This document shows positions 6,504 to 13,071 of a DNA stretch of 13,099 bases, piece after piece. The stretch is from contig WJLK01000050.1 in the NCBI GenBank assembly GCA_014728565.1, forward strand, positions 1-13,099, read 5' to 3'. Position 1 is the stretch's first letter, and every line of letters starts with the position of its first letter. This stretch comes from Candidatus Pacearchaeota archaeon (lineage in GTDB: Archaea; Nanobdellota; Nanobdellia; Pacearchaeales; GW2011-AR1). A program made the position numbers and the translations under genes. The notes under the pieces are model-generated. The model was not told the DNA's origin. It saw only the letters and a program-made list of their open reading frames with translations, and ran no database searches.

Positions 6504-6571
6504 GCTTTTTTTAAAGCCTGTTTTGATTAAACTTTTTTAAAAGTTTATCTTCTTACAAGTTTTTTAAAAAA
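6504..6571. promoter_or_regulatory. Three evenly spaced palindromic A/T tracts upstream of DPSL (candidate operator/promoter)
   Basis: Three palindromes are centred near 6510, 6537 and 6565: GCTTT-TTTT-AAAGC (6504-6517), TAAACTTTT-TT-AAAAGTTTA (6528-6547, 9-bp arms) and TTTTTTAAAAAA (6560-6571). They are 27-28 bp apart. The middle one contains a TATA-like core whose predicted transcription start (about 6511) would leave a 40-nt leader holding the Shine-Dalgarno site. Binding of the nearby Fur/PerR regulator is a reasonable guess, not shown by the sequence. Confidence 0.4.
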
Positions 6572-6861
6572 GAATTATGATCTAATAAATTATCTAGACA
6601 ATACTTATTATTAAACAATAATCAATATTATTTAAATATTATTGTGGTAGAGAATAATATACAATCCTCTGATATAAGTAGCAAGAAAACTCCAACAATA
6701 AATTTTATAAAGAATCAATTAATTATATCAATAAATAGAGGTTAATGATCTAATTAACAGAGTAATTGATACAAGAAGATTTTAATAGCCTTCCTGTGCA
6801 GCAAAAATTGGTTTGCAACTCCTAAAACTGATTAATTTTTTAAAAGAGGACAGACATTAAG
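6572..6861. other. Divergent intergenic region between the DPSL gene and the antiporter
   Basis: No gene is evident. The stretch holds the first copy of a direct repeat (6627-6658) overlapping a 22-bp near-palindrome (6623-6644) and a 6-bp-arm inverted repeat GTTAAT/ATTAAC (6741-6758). It also holds a short hairpin GCAAA/TTTGC (6801-6816) and two TATA-like sites for the antiporter: TTTTATAA at 6703-6710 and TTTTTTAAAA near 6836-6845. GAGG at 6846-6849 is a weakly placed ribosome site, 12 bases before the antiporter ATG. Confidence 0.5.
6627..6658 (+). repeat. Direct repeat copy 1 (TTTAAAT-N11-AGAGAATAAT)
   Basis: This 32-bp segment matches 8798-8829 at 28 positions with no gaps and in the same orientation. 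Both ends are identical (ATTATTTAAAT and AGAGAATAAT), and the differences lie in the 11-base middle. TTTAAAT resembles a TATA box and AGAGAATAAT lies where transcription would start on the plus strand, so this may be a shared promoter type or a repeat boundary. Confidence 0.6.
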
Positions 6862-8559
6862 ATGGAAATTTTTATAGAACTAAGTATAATACTTGCAATA
6901 ACTGTTTTGATTTCTGGTATAATGAGACTTCTAAAACAACCCCTCATAATTGGATACATTCTTTCAGGAATCATTGTAAGCCCCTATCTTTTAGATCTTG
7001 TTCAATCAACAGAAACAATAAAGGTATTTTCCCAGATTGGTGTTGCTTTATTATTATTTATTGTAGGATTGAGTCTGAGTCCAAAAGTCATTAAAGAGGT
7101 GGGAAAAGTCTCTCTGATTACAGGTATAGGACAGATAGTTTTCACATCTATTTTTGGATATCTTATTGCCAGGTTACTGGGTTTTTCAAATATTGTTTCA
7201 ATTTATATAGCAATAGCATTGACTTTTAGCAGTACAATAATAATCATGAAACTTTTATCTGATAAAAAAGATTTGGAAAAATTATATGGTAAGATATCAA
7301 TAGGATTCTTATTGGTCCAGGATATTTTTGTTATAATTCTCCTAATGGTTATCTCCTCATTTTCAGGAAATATTGGATTTGAAAGCTTATCACTTAGAAG
7401 CATCCTGTTTGGTCTAATATTAATAATAGGATTTGTTCTTATTAGTATTTATATTCTTCCAAAATTATCAAAGTTTTTTGCAAAATCGCAGGAATTTTTA
7501 TTCCTTTTTTCTGTAGGTTGGGGATTAGGGCTTGCAGCATTATTTCATTATTTAGGATTCTCAATGGAGATAGGTGCCCTGGCTGCAGGAATTGCGCTTT
7601 CAATGTCTCCTTTTCATTATGAGATAAGTTCAAAAATGAGACCTTTAAGAGATTTCTTCATAATCCTTTTCTTCATACTCCTGGGATCACAGATGGTTTT
7701 TGGAAACATAAAGGATCTGATTCTTCCTGCAGTAATCTTTTCATTATTTATTCTTATTGGAAACCCTCTGATTGTAATTATTTTAATGGGAATACTTGGA
7801 TATAAGAAAAGAACAGGATTTCAGGCAGGATTTACAGTAGCTCAGATAAGTGAATTCTCTCTTATCCTTATATCACTGGGTGTAAGTGTAGGACATTTAG
7901 CTAACGAGATACTGTCACTGGTGACTATTGTTGGAATGATAACTATCTCATGTTCAACATATCTGATTTTATACTCAAATAAGTTATACCCTTATTTTTC
8001 TAAAATGCTTACAATTTTTGAAAGGAAAATTGTCAAGGAAAAAGAACAAAAATTCAGAGATTATGAACTGATTCTTTTTGGTTATAACCGTATAGGTCAT
8101 GATATCTTGAAAGCTTTTAAAAAACTTAAAAAGAAATTTCTTGTTGTGGATTACAATCCTGAAACAATACTTGAGCTGTCAAAAAAGAATATTAACTGCA
8201 GATATGGTGATGTTGATGAGGATGAATTTTTGAATGAATTAGATTTTTCAAAAACAAAGATGGTTATCTCAACAATTCCTGAATTTGAGACAAACTCATT
8301 ACTGATAAACAAGGCGAGAGAGATAAATAAAGATGCAATAATTATTGTAATGTCCCATGATATAGAAGAAGCAAATCAATTATACAAATCCGGCGCAACT
8401 TATGTTATAATGCCTCATTTCTTAGGAGGAAGTCATGCTTCAAAGATGATCCATGAATACGAGTTAGATCTAAAAAAATTCCTAAAAGAAAAAGAAAATC
8501 ATATGAAGTATCTCAGGAATAAAAAAAGACTGGGTCATGAGCATCCAAAACACGAATAA
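6862..8559 (+). CDS. KefB/CPA2-type cation:proton antiporter with RCK (TrkA-N) domain
   Basis: This 565-residue inner-membrane protein has about 12 hydrophobic helices over residues 1-375, followed by a cytoplasmic nucleotide-binding RCK domain from about 400 to 540. Family motifs include PLIIGYILSGIIVSP (27-41), LLLFIVGLSLSP (63-74), the transport-site pair Gln153-Asp154 in LLVQDIFV, and GFTVAQISEFSLIL (323-336). The RCK Rossmann motif reads GYNRIG (407-412), a variant of GxGxxG, with the acidic VVDYNP at the second strand end (428-433). It probably exchanges K+ or Na+ for protons under control of a bound nucleotide. Length and domain order are normal for the family. The first ATG fits the first helix. 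Specificity for K+ or Na+ cannot be read from the sequence. Confidence 0.92.
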   Translation: MEIFIELSIILAITVLISGIMRLLKQPLIIGYILSGIIVSPYLLDLVQSTETIKVFSQIGVALLLFIVGLSLSPKVIKEVGKVSLITGIGQIVFTSIFGYLIARLLGFSNIVSIYIAIALTFSSTIIIMKLLSDKKDLEKLYGKISIGFLLVQDIFVIILLMVISSFSGNIGFESLSLRSILFGLILIIGFVLISIYILPKLSKFFAKSQEFLFLFSVGWGLGLAALFHYLGFSMEIGALAAGIALSMSPFHYEISSKMRPLRDFFIILFFILLGSQMVFGNIKDLILPAVIFSLFILIGNPLIVIILMGILGYKKRTGFQAGFTVAQISEFSLILISLGVSVGHLANEILSLVTIVGMITISCSTYLILYSNKLYPYFSKMLTIFERKIVKEKEQKFRDYELILFGYNRIGHDILKAFKKLKKKFLVVDYNPETILELSKKNINCRYGDVDEDEFLNELDFSKTKMVISTIPEFETNSLLINKAREINKDAIIIVMSHDIEEANQLYKSGATYVIMPHFLGGSHASKMIHEYELDLKKFLKEKENHMKYLRNKKRLGHEHPKHE

Positions 8560-8626
8560 AAGGATATGATATACTTTGCTGAATAATTATACAGTTTTAT
8601 ACAATATCATCATCCCGCACTGAAAA

Positions 8627-8757
8627 TTATCCTTCAATAACTTCCTTAGGAATCTCAACATCAATAGCTTTTAATGAAGAATCAATTAAGAGATTTCTAG
8701 TTTTTCCCTCTTTTAATAATCCTAAAAAACGATGTTTGAATCAACAATTAATATCAT
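8627..8757 (-). pseudogene. Frameshifted, truncated PIN-domain (VapC-like) toxin remnant
   Basis: ATG at 8757 opens MILIVDSNIVF, the typical first strand of a PIN nuclease with its catalytic Asp in VDSN, then meets TAG. In another frame, immediately after a run of six T, the reading continues LGLLKEGKTRNLLIDSSLK and ends AIDVEIPKEVIEG at TAA (8629-8627). Together these give about 43 residues resembling the first third of an archaeal PIN protein, so the gene is both frameshifted and shortened. Immediately upstream an open frame ends in SLVRDLYTK, with its TGA overlapping the PIN ATG (ATGA), as antitoxin-toxin pairs often do. That antitoxin fragment is only 14 codons long. Confidence 0.55.
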
Positions 8758-8797
8758 TTAGTGTATAGATCTCTAACTAATGATTTATCTAAAAAAC

Positions 8798-8829
8798 ATT
8801 ATTTAAATGTCATGGTGATAGAGAATAAT
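8798..8829 (+). repeat. Direct repeat copy 2 (TTTAAAT-N11-AGAGAATAAT)
   Basis: This copy is 28/32 identical, ungapped and in the same orientation as 6627-6658. It lies just before the end of the large surface-protein gene. If it were a plus-strand promoter it would direct RNA antisense to that gene's 3' end. A 30-codon open frame starting at ATG 8813 follows, but it is the shadow of the lysine-rich tail. Confidence 0.6.
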
Positions 8830-8852
8830 GACATCAAAAAATATATTCTTTT

Positions 8853-11480
8853 TTATTTTTTTATCTTCCTTTTTTTATCTTTGCTTTTTTTTATTTTTTT
8901 ATAATAAATCTTGTATCCTATCAGACTTAAAATAAAAAGTATTATGATAATCACAACAATAATACTTAGATAATAGCGAATTCCAAACATTCTAGATTTA
9001 GTTTCCTTGAAATTATCCTCTATAATCTCTTCTTCATCTTGTTTTAGAGGTTTTTCAAATTCTTCATCTTCTTCAAATTCACTGATAATTTTTTCATGCA
9101 GATATCTGATAGTTAAATTTGCTTTATTATTGGTTATATTATTTAATCTTACTATAATATCATAATAACTATCATCTGTAACTTCAAATTTTTTTTCATC
9201 ACCAATAAAAAGAGTTGCTTGTTGTAAATCTGAAGTTATGTTTATTTTTACTTTGTTTGAGGTAATATTATCCATAGTTATATAATGATTTTTTCCAGAT
9301 ATATTTACTTTTACTTTATCACTTGAAGAAAGACTTTTTGTGTAACCTTGCTTGAACATAAGCTCATTGATTATATAAATTAAACCAACTGCAGAAAAAC
9401 TTCCGCTACTCCCACCTCCTGGAGAATTATCATCATCATTCTCGCTGGGAGTATAAACACCACTTACAATAGGTTGTAATCCTGAAAAATGGGGAATTGT
9501 TATCCAAACCTGATTAGAGGAAGTATTAACAAAACATTTTTTACTTGCATTTGTTTTTGAACAATTTTTTCCTGTAAACCAGTTATCATCAAAATTTACA
9601 TAATCTGTTAAATTCCCCTTTAAGCCAGTAGTTCCATTAACCTCCACATTCCACATCAAATTCCAATCACTATCGTATAGTTTTTTAATAGTTACATTAA
9701 AATCACCACTTTCATTATAGTTGTTCTGGTTATAAGGGATTCCAATCAGAATTTCCTCATAAATCTTAGGACCAAAACTTCCTAATCTCCAGGCATCTTC
9801 AATAATATTTCCAGAAGTAGTTGTGCTTGCTAATGCATCAAAATCTGTCATAGGCACACCATTAGACAGAGTATCTGCATTTTTATAATGAATTACTAAA
9901 TTTCCTTTTTTTATTCTAATGCTGGCTTTTCCTCCAGAATAATCCAGGTTAAAATCATTAAAATCAACTAAATTTTTTAAGGTATTATCTGCAAATACAC
10001 AGGAATTTGGAGGATTAGGAACATTGCACTCTTTACTAGGTCTATAAACTGCTAATTTTACATTAGTTTGGATATTTCCATTAATATCATACATATTCCA
10101 CTCGCGGACAGTTACATTGACTAAAGAGGATTGATTTATTTCTTCTAATGATATTTCTAATTTAGATGATCCATAATCACCACCATGAACAATAAACTCA
10201 TCAATTTTATGAGCAAGGACAGGAAAACTAACAATTCCCTGGGAAGCAGTAGGCCAGGTTGTTATTGAAAACTGATTATCTAAGTCACTATAGTTAATAA
10301 AAACATCAGGATTGTCAGCATTTGTAATAATATCTCCACTGGAATTTATTGTCTGAATCCTTACTTTTGGAACTGTGATATTTATTGCTGATCCATCTTT
10401 TTGAGTTGTTGAGATATTTGCAGAATTTCCTAATAATCCATAGAGAGTAAAATCAAAATCATTTATATTACCTGCTGCCCAAGAAGCAGTTATATTTCTG
10501 AATCCACCATAATAACTATTGTTTATTCTAGCAACTACAAACATCAATAAATTTGATTCTGAAGGCATTGACTCCATACTTACATTATAAGTTCCTTCAG
10601 AAAAATTATAATGATCAGATTCTCCAAAATGCCTGCTCCAGTTATAGGGAAGAGGAGAATCAAAAAGAACAAGATTATCTCCTTCTATTTCATAAAAAAT
10701 AACATCTATATCATCAAATCCTGTGCCAGTTCCATTTGAGAGATTTATTCTTCCAGAAATTCTCATCTGAGCATTTGTGCAATTAAAAACCAGATCAAGA
10801 GTTCTAGGATAACCATATTTAGTAGTGTTGTAAAAATCATCAATATAATAATTAATAGGAGGTGCTCCGTTTTCTTCACTAACTCTTATATTATGTTCTC
10901 TGTCTGCAGGTAGATAAATTGTTGTTTGATTAGGCCAAGCCTCATCAGGAGTAATGGTATCTAATGGAGATGACCAGACATGCAATAAAGGAGAAATTTC
11001 ATCTCCAACATAATAAGAAAAATTAGCTGCCTGACCTCCTAAATTCATTGTTATGTTTACAGTTACTGCCTCATGCAAATAAAGTATTAAATTATTGACA
11101 TCCATATCACGATCATTTACTGCATTTGTGTATGTCTGTCCTCCAGGTCTAAAAGTAACATAATCCACAGTTCCATTAGAATTATTGTGTTTTGCAAAAA
11201 TTAAAAATCTATGAGAAACATTCGTCAGAGTATCAGTTGGAACATAAAGATTCCAACTTCCATTTCCATCACTAATATTAGAATAAGATTCAATAACATA
11301 GTTGTCATTATCACTATCCCATATCTCAACAGTAATATTAGTATCAGCTAAAGTATTACCACTCATATTATAAGTATATCCTGAGAAAACAGTTGCTGAA
11401 CATGAATTCATGGTTATAATAACTAAAAAAACCATAATAATGAATTTAATATGAATTCTACTACCAAACATCTCCAACAC
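8853..11480 (-). CDS. Large sequon-rich surface glycoprotein with C-terminal membrane anchor
   Basis: This protein (875 residues from GTG 11480) has a signal peptide (hydrophobic 12-24, cleavage near SCSA), a long beta-rich extracellular region and an anchor. The first module (VFSGYTYNMSGNTLADTNIT) and a second near ISGRINLSNG resemble carboxypeptidase-regulatory-like beta sandwiches. By eye there are about 36 N-X-S/T sequons, implying heavy N-glycosylation. A Gly/Ser/Pro/Asp linker (SENDDDNSPGGGSSGS) precedes a second beta region. Then come an acidic stretch, a transmembrane helix (about 835-860) and a lysine-rich cytoplasmic tail. The likely role is S-layer component, adhesin or other surface protein. 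The Shine-Dalgarno GGTG (11482-11479) overlaps the GTG and lies 7 bases before ATG 11471, so the true start is probably 11471. Confidence 0.75.
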   Translation of the reverse strand: MLEMFGSRIHIKFIIMVFLVIITMNSCSATVFSGYTYNMSGNTLADTNITVEIWDSDNDNYVIESYSNISDGNGSWNLYVPTDTLTNVSHRFLIFAKHNNSNGTVDYVTFRPGGQTYTNAVNDRDMDVNNLILYLHEAVTVNITMNLGGQAANFSYYVGDEISPLLHVWSSPLDTITPDEAWPNQTTIYLPADREHNIRVSEENGAPPINYYIDDFYNTTKYGYPRTLDLVFNCTNAQMRISGRINLSNGTGTGFDDIDVIFYEIEGDNLVLFDSPLPYNWSRHFGESDHYNFSEGTYNVSMESMPSESNLLMFVVARINNSYYGGFRNITASWAAGNINDFDFTLYGLLGNSANISTTQKDGSAINITVPKVRIQTINSSGDIITNADNPDVFINYSDLDNQFSITTWPTASQGIVSFPVLAHKIDEFIVHGGDYGSSKLEISLEEINQSSLVNVTVREWNMYDINGNIQTNVKLAVYRPSKECNVPNPPNSCVFADNTLKNLVDFNDFNLDYSGGKASIRIKKGNLVIHYKNADTLSNGVPMTDFDALASTTTSGNIIEDAWRLGSFGPKIYEEILIGIPYNQNNYNESGDFNVTIKKLYDSDWNLMWNVEVNGTTGLKGNLTDYVNFDDNWFTGKNCSKTNASKKCFVNTSSNQVWITIPHFSGLQPIVSGVYTPSENDDDNSPGGGSSGSFSAVGLIYIINELMFKQGYTKSLSSSDKVKVNISGKNHYITMDNITSNKVKINITSDLQQATLFIGDEKKFEVTDDSYYDIIVRLNNITNNKANLTIRYLHEKIISEFEEDEEFEKPLKQDEEEIIEDNFKETKSRMFGIRYYLSIIVVIIIILFILSLIGYKIYYKKIKKSKDKKRKIKK

Positions 11481-11524
11481 CTTTTTTAATACCCTAAAAT
11501 AAGAATTTTAAATTTATAAAATTT
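11479..11524 (-). promoter_or_regulatory. Promoter and ribosome site of the surface glycoprotein gene
   Basis: The minus strand has a TATA-like TTTATAAATTT centred near 11515 and then AAGGTG. This predicts a start of transcription near 11489 and a leader of about 18 nt. It supports translation from ATG 11471 rather than GTG 11480. Confidence 0.5.
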
Positions 11525-11561
11525 TCCTATCAATATTCCTCTTATATAGAATTCAGTTAAG

Positions 11562-11568
11562 TTTAAAA
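11562..11568 (+). promoter_or_regulatory. Candidate TATA box of the DUF1295 gene
   Basis: TTTAAAA is centred about 35 bp before the ATG at 11600, which would leave a leader of about ten bases. TTATATAG at 11542-11549 is an alternative. Neither is followed by a well-spaced ribosome site; AGGAG at 11573-11577 is 22 bases from the ATG. Confidence 0.3.
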
Positions 11569-11599
11569 TTACAGGAGTCTATATAATAAAGATAATAAA

Positions 11600-12379
11600 A
11601 TGATATCAGAATTATTTTCACTGCTTGTTTTATCAATAATAATAAATCTTATTATATTTTTAATTGCATATCTTTTAAAATCAGATAAATTTACAGATAT
11701 CACTTATGCACTGACATTTTTAATTCTTATATTAATTGCACTATTTCAGAATAATTTTAATTTCTATAATCTGATATTAGTTATTCTAATTACAATATGG
11801 GCAGTAAGACTCGGAAGTTTTTTGTTTATTAGAATTAATTATTTTAAAAAAGACAGAAGATTTGATGGAATTAGAGAGGATTTCACTAAATTTATGGGTT
11901 TTTTTCTTCTCCAGGGCTTGACAACCTGGATAATATTAATACCCAGCCTGCTTTTTATTTTTGGTCAAACTAAATCTATTAATTTTTTATTTTTCCTAGG
12001 AATCATAATCTGGATTAAAGGATTTTTATTTGAAGCAATATCTGATTACCAGAAATTTAAATTTATAAAAAACAAGAAAAATAAAAACAAATTCATCAAT
12101 AGGGGATTATGGAAATATTCAAGACATCCTAATTATTATGGAGAGATACTTTGTTGGTTAGGAATATTTATTCTTACAAGTCCTACATTATATATTAAAA
12201 GCCTGCCTATTCTTTTTCTAGGATTAGTAAGTCCTTTATTCATATATCTATTGCTTAGATATGTATCTGGAGTAAAAATACTTGAAAAAAATTCAGATAA
12301 AAAATTTAAAAATAACAAAAAATACAAACAATATAAAAAAGAGACAAACCTTCTAATACCCTGGTTTAAGAAGAAGTGA
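11600..12379 (+). CDS. DUF1295 family membrane protein (steroid 5-alpha-reductase/ICMT-like fold)
   Basis: This 259-residue protein has six or seven hydrophobic helices and the conserved C-terminal pattern of DUF1295. The markers are DRRFDGIRED (85-94), FEAISDYQKFKF (144-155), GLWKYSRHPNYYGE (169-182), GVKILEK (224-230), and the end YKQYKKETNLLIPWF. The SRHPNYYGE motif is shared with steroid reductases and isoprenylcysteine methyltransferases, where it helps bind NADPH or S-adenosylmethionine. The natural substrate is unknown for this family, and a lipid or isoprenoid is only a guess. Length is normal and no motif is missing. It stands alone, divergent from the surface glycoprotein and convergent with the toxin-antitoxin pair. 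Confidence 0.88.
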   Translation: MISELFSLLVLSIIINLIIFLIAYLLKSDKFTDITYALTFLILILIALFQNNFNFYNLILVILITIWAVRLGSFLFIRINYFKKDRRFDGIREDFTKFMGFFLLQGLTTWIILIPSLLFIFGQTKSINFLFFLGIIIWIKGFLFEAISDYQKFKFIKNKKNKNKFINRGLWKYSRHPNYYGEILCWLGIFILTSPTLYIKSLPILFLGLVSPLFIYLLLRYVSGVKILEKNSDKKFKNNKKYKQYKKETNLLIPWFKKK

Positions 12380-12410
12380 GGAGCAGGGTTATTGATCCAG
12401 ACCTCCTTCT
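12372..12410 (+). terminator. Hairpin overlapping the stop codon of the DUF1295 gene
   Basis: AGAAG (12372-12376) pairs with CTTCT (12406-12410), and GAGG (12378-12381) with CCTC (12402-12405). This gives nine base pairs with one bulged T and a 20-base loop, followed by AAATTTT. It may help end transcription. Archaeal termination usually relies on oligo-U alone, so the role is tentative. Confidence 0.35.
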
Positions 12411-12460
12411 AAATTTTAACACCTCAAAGTCTGAAATAATAAAATTGATAGTAGAGACAC

Positions 12461-12476
12461 TCGCACCGAAGCACGA
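12461..12476 (-). terminator. UUCG-tetraloop hairpin downstream of the toxin gene
   Basis: On the minus strand TCGTGC-TTCG-GTGCGA folds into a six-pair stem (two G-U pairs) closed by a cUUCGg tetraloop. The fold works on this strand only, because the plus-strand version has mismatches. It lies 28 bases after the toxin stop codon and is followed by T-rich sequence. This suggests a terminator or the end of the toxin-antitoxin transcript. Confidence 0.4.
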
Positions 12477-12504
12477 TTAGATGTGAAACATTTTTGGGAA
12501 ACAA

Positions 12505-12843
12505 TTAAAACCCCTCAGTTCCTAAACTTCTCAAAACAATTTTAATCTCCTTTATTACTTTTTGCTGAGACTTTTTATCTGACATTGCTACAAACTTTAT
12601 CATTAAATCTTTTAATTCATCTGTTTTTAATATCTTAATCTTATATCCCTCAGTAATAAAATAGAATCTATATTTTTCATAGTTTAATTCTTTGATAACT
12701 ATTCCTCCTACATTTCCAACAGGTTTTCCTTTTTTAGGATTTTCTTTTAAAGAATACAATAACTCAAAAATTTTTATAGATTCAGATTTAAAGATTTTAT
12801 TAATCTCTTTTTCTAACTTTTTTGTAATCATTACTTTTGCCAT
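12505..12843 (-). CDS. RelE-like toxin of a type II toxin-antitoxin pair
   Basis: This 112-residue basic protein resembles archaeal RelE/ParE-superfamily members with LLYSLKENPKKGKPVGNVGGIVIKEL and YRFYFITEGYKIKIL, the helix-then-beta-sheet layout of the fold. The C-terminal part (FVAMSDKKSQQKVIKEIKIVL) extends beyond minimal RelE. RelE-type toxins cleave mRNA at the ribosome; whether this one does is inferred from the family. The gene overlaps the antitoxin by 13 bases when started at ATG 12843. An in-frame ATG at 12831 overlaps the antitoxin stop (TAATG) and is an alternative start. No Shine-Dalgarno is obvious for either, so translational coupling is likely. Confidence 0.75.
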   Translation of the reverse strand: MAKVMITKKLEKEINKIFKSESIKIFELLYSLKENPKKGKPVGNVGGIVIKELNYEKYRFYFITEGYKIKILKTDELKDLMIKFVAMSDKKSQQKVIKEIKIVLRSLGTEGF

Positions 12844-13043
12844 TGTTTTTTGGCATTTTCTAGAGCATCTTCAATAGAAACAGTATCTTTATCATCCATT
12901 AAAAGATCATGAAGTTGTCTTTGTCTTGCACTTTCAAGTAATCTTAGGATAATATCATTATATGTTTCTCCTTTATTTCCAAATTCCATTATCTTTTCTT
13001 TTACATCTCGTTTAATTGCAATTGTTGTATCTTCTATTTTCAT
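12831..13043 (-). CDS. Ribbon-helix-helix-like antitoxin (VapB/DUF7557-like)
   Basis: This 70-residue protein begins with a short strand (DTTIAIKRDV) and two helices (VKEKIMEFG, then ETYNDIILRLLESARQRQ), the layout of archaeal antitoxins that dimerise and bind DNA through the N-terminal strand. The acidic C-terminal tail (DDKDTVSIEDALENAKK) would wrap the toxin. It is the first gene of a two-gene operon with the toxin. A TATA-like TTATAATAA about 25 bp before the ATG suggests a leaderless transcript, and an inverted repeat covers the same bases. Confidence 0.75.
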   Translation of the reverse strand: MKIEDTTIAIKRDVKEKIMEFGNKGETYNDIILRLLESARQRQLHDLLMDDKDTVSIEDALENAKKQWQK

Positions 13044-13049
13044 AACCCC

Positions 13050-13071
13050 TATAATAATTATATTTATTATA
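13050..13071 (-). promoter_or_regulatory. Promoter/operator of the toxin-antitoxin operon
   Basis: TATAATAA (13050-13057) and TTATTATA (13064-13071) are perfect 8-bp arms separated by six bases, starting seven bases upstream of the antitoxin ATG and covering the TATA box. An outer pair CCTATA/TATAGG (13048-13053 and 13077-13082) frames it. This is the arrangement expected for autorepression by the antitoxin dimer. Confidence 0.5.

Larger units (their letters stand above)
8560..8852. other. Convergent intergenic region with a decayed PIN gene and the second direct repeat
   Basis: This gap lies between the ends of the antiporter and the large surface protein. It contains a broken PIN-domain gene on the minus strand (8627-8757), a possible antitoxin tail overlapping its start, and repeat copy 2 (8798-8829). 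Positions 8560-8626 show nothing I can name. Confidence 0.55.

Noticed and set aside
6644..6745. GTG-initiated plus-strand frame (MVENNIQSSD) starting inside direct repeat copy 1
   Set aside because: It has no ribosome site, and the TATA-like core is only ten bases upstream, too close for transcription to include the start. Its start similarity to the 8813 frame only reflects the shared repeat.
8813..8905. Plus-strand 30-codon hydrophobic open frame (MVIENNDIKK then mostly Phe/Leu/Ile) after direct repeat copy 2
   Set aside because: It is the complement of the Lys-rich tail of the large surface protein, and poly-A/poly-T shadows always read as hydrophobic. No ribosome site supports it.
12136..12327. 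Minus-strand open frame inside the DUF1295 gene
   Set aside because: It is a shadow of a gene with clear family motifs on the other strand.
12380..12504. Possible tRNA or box C/D small RNA between the DUF1295 and toxin genes
   Set aside because: No cloverleaf, T-loop GTTCRA motif or paired C (RTGATGA) and D (CTGA) boxes could be found. Only two hairpins remain, and these are reported as terminator candidates.
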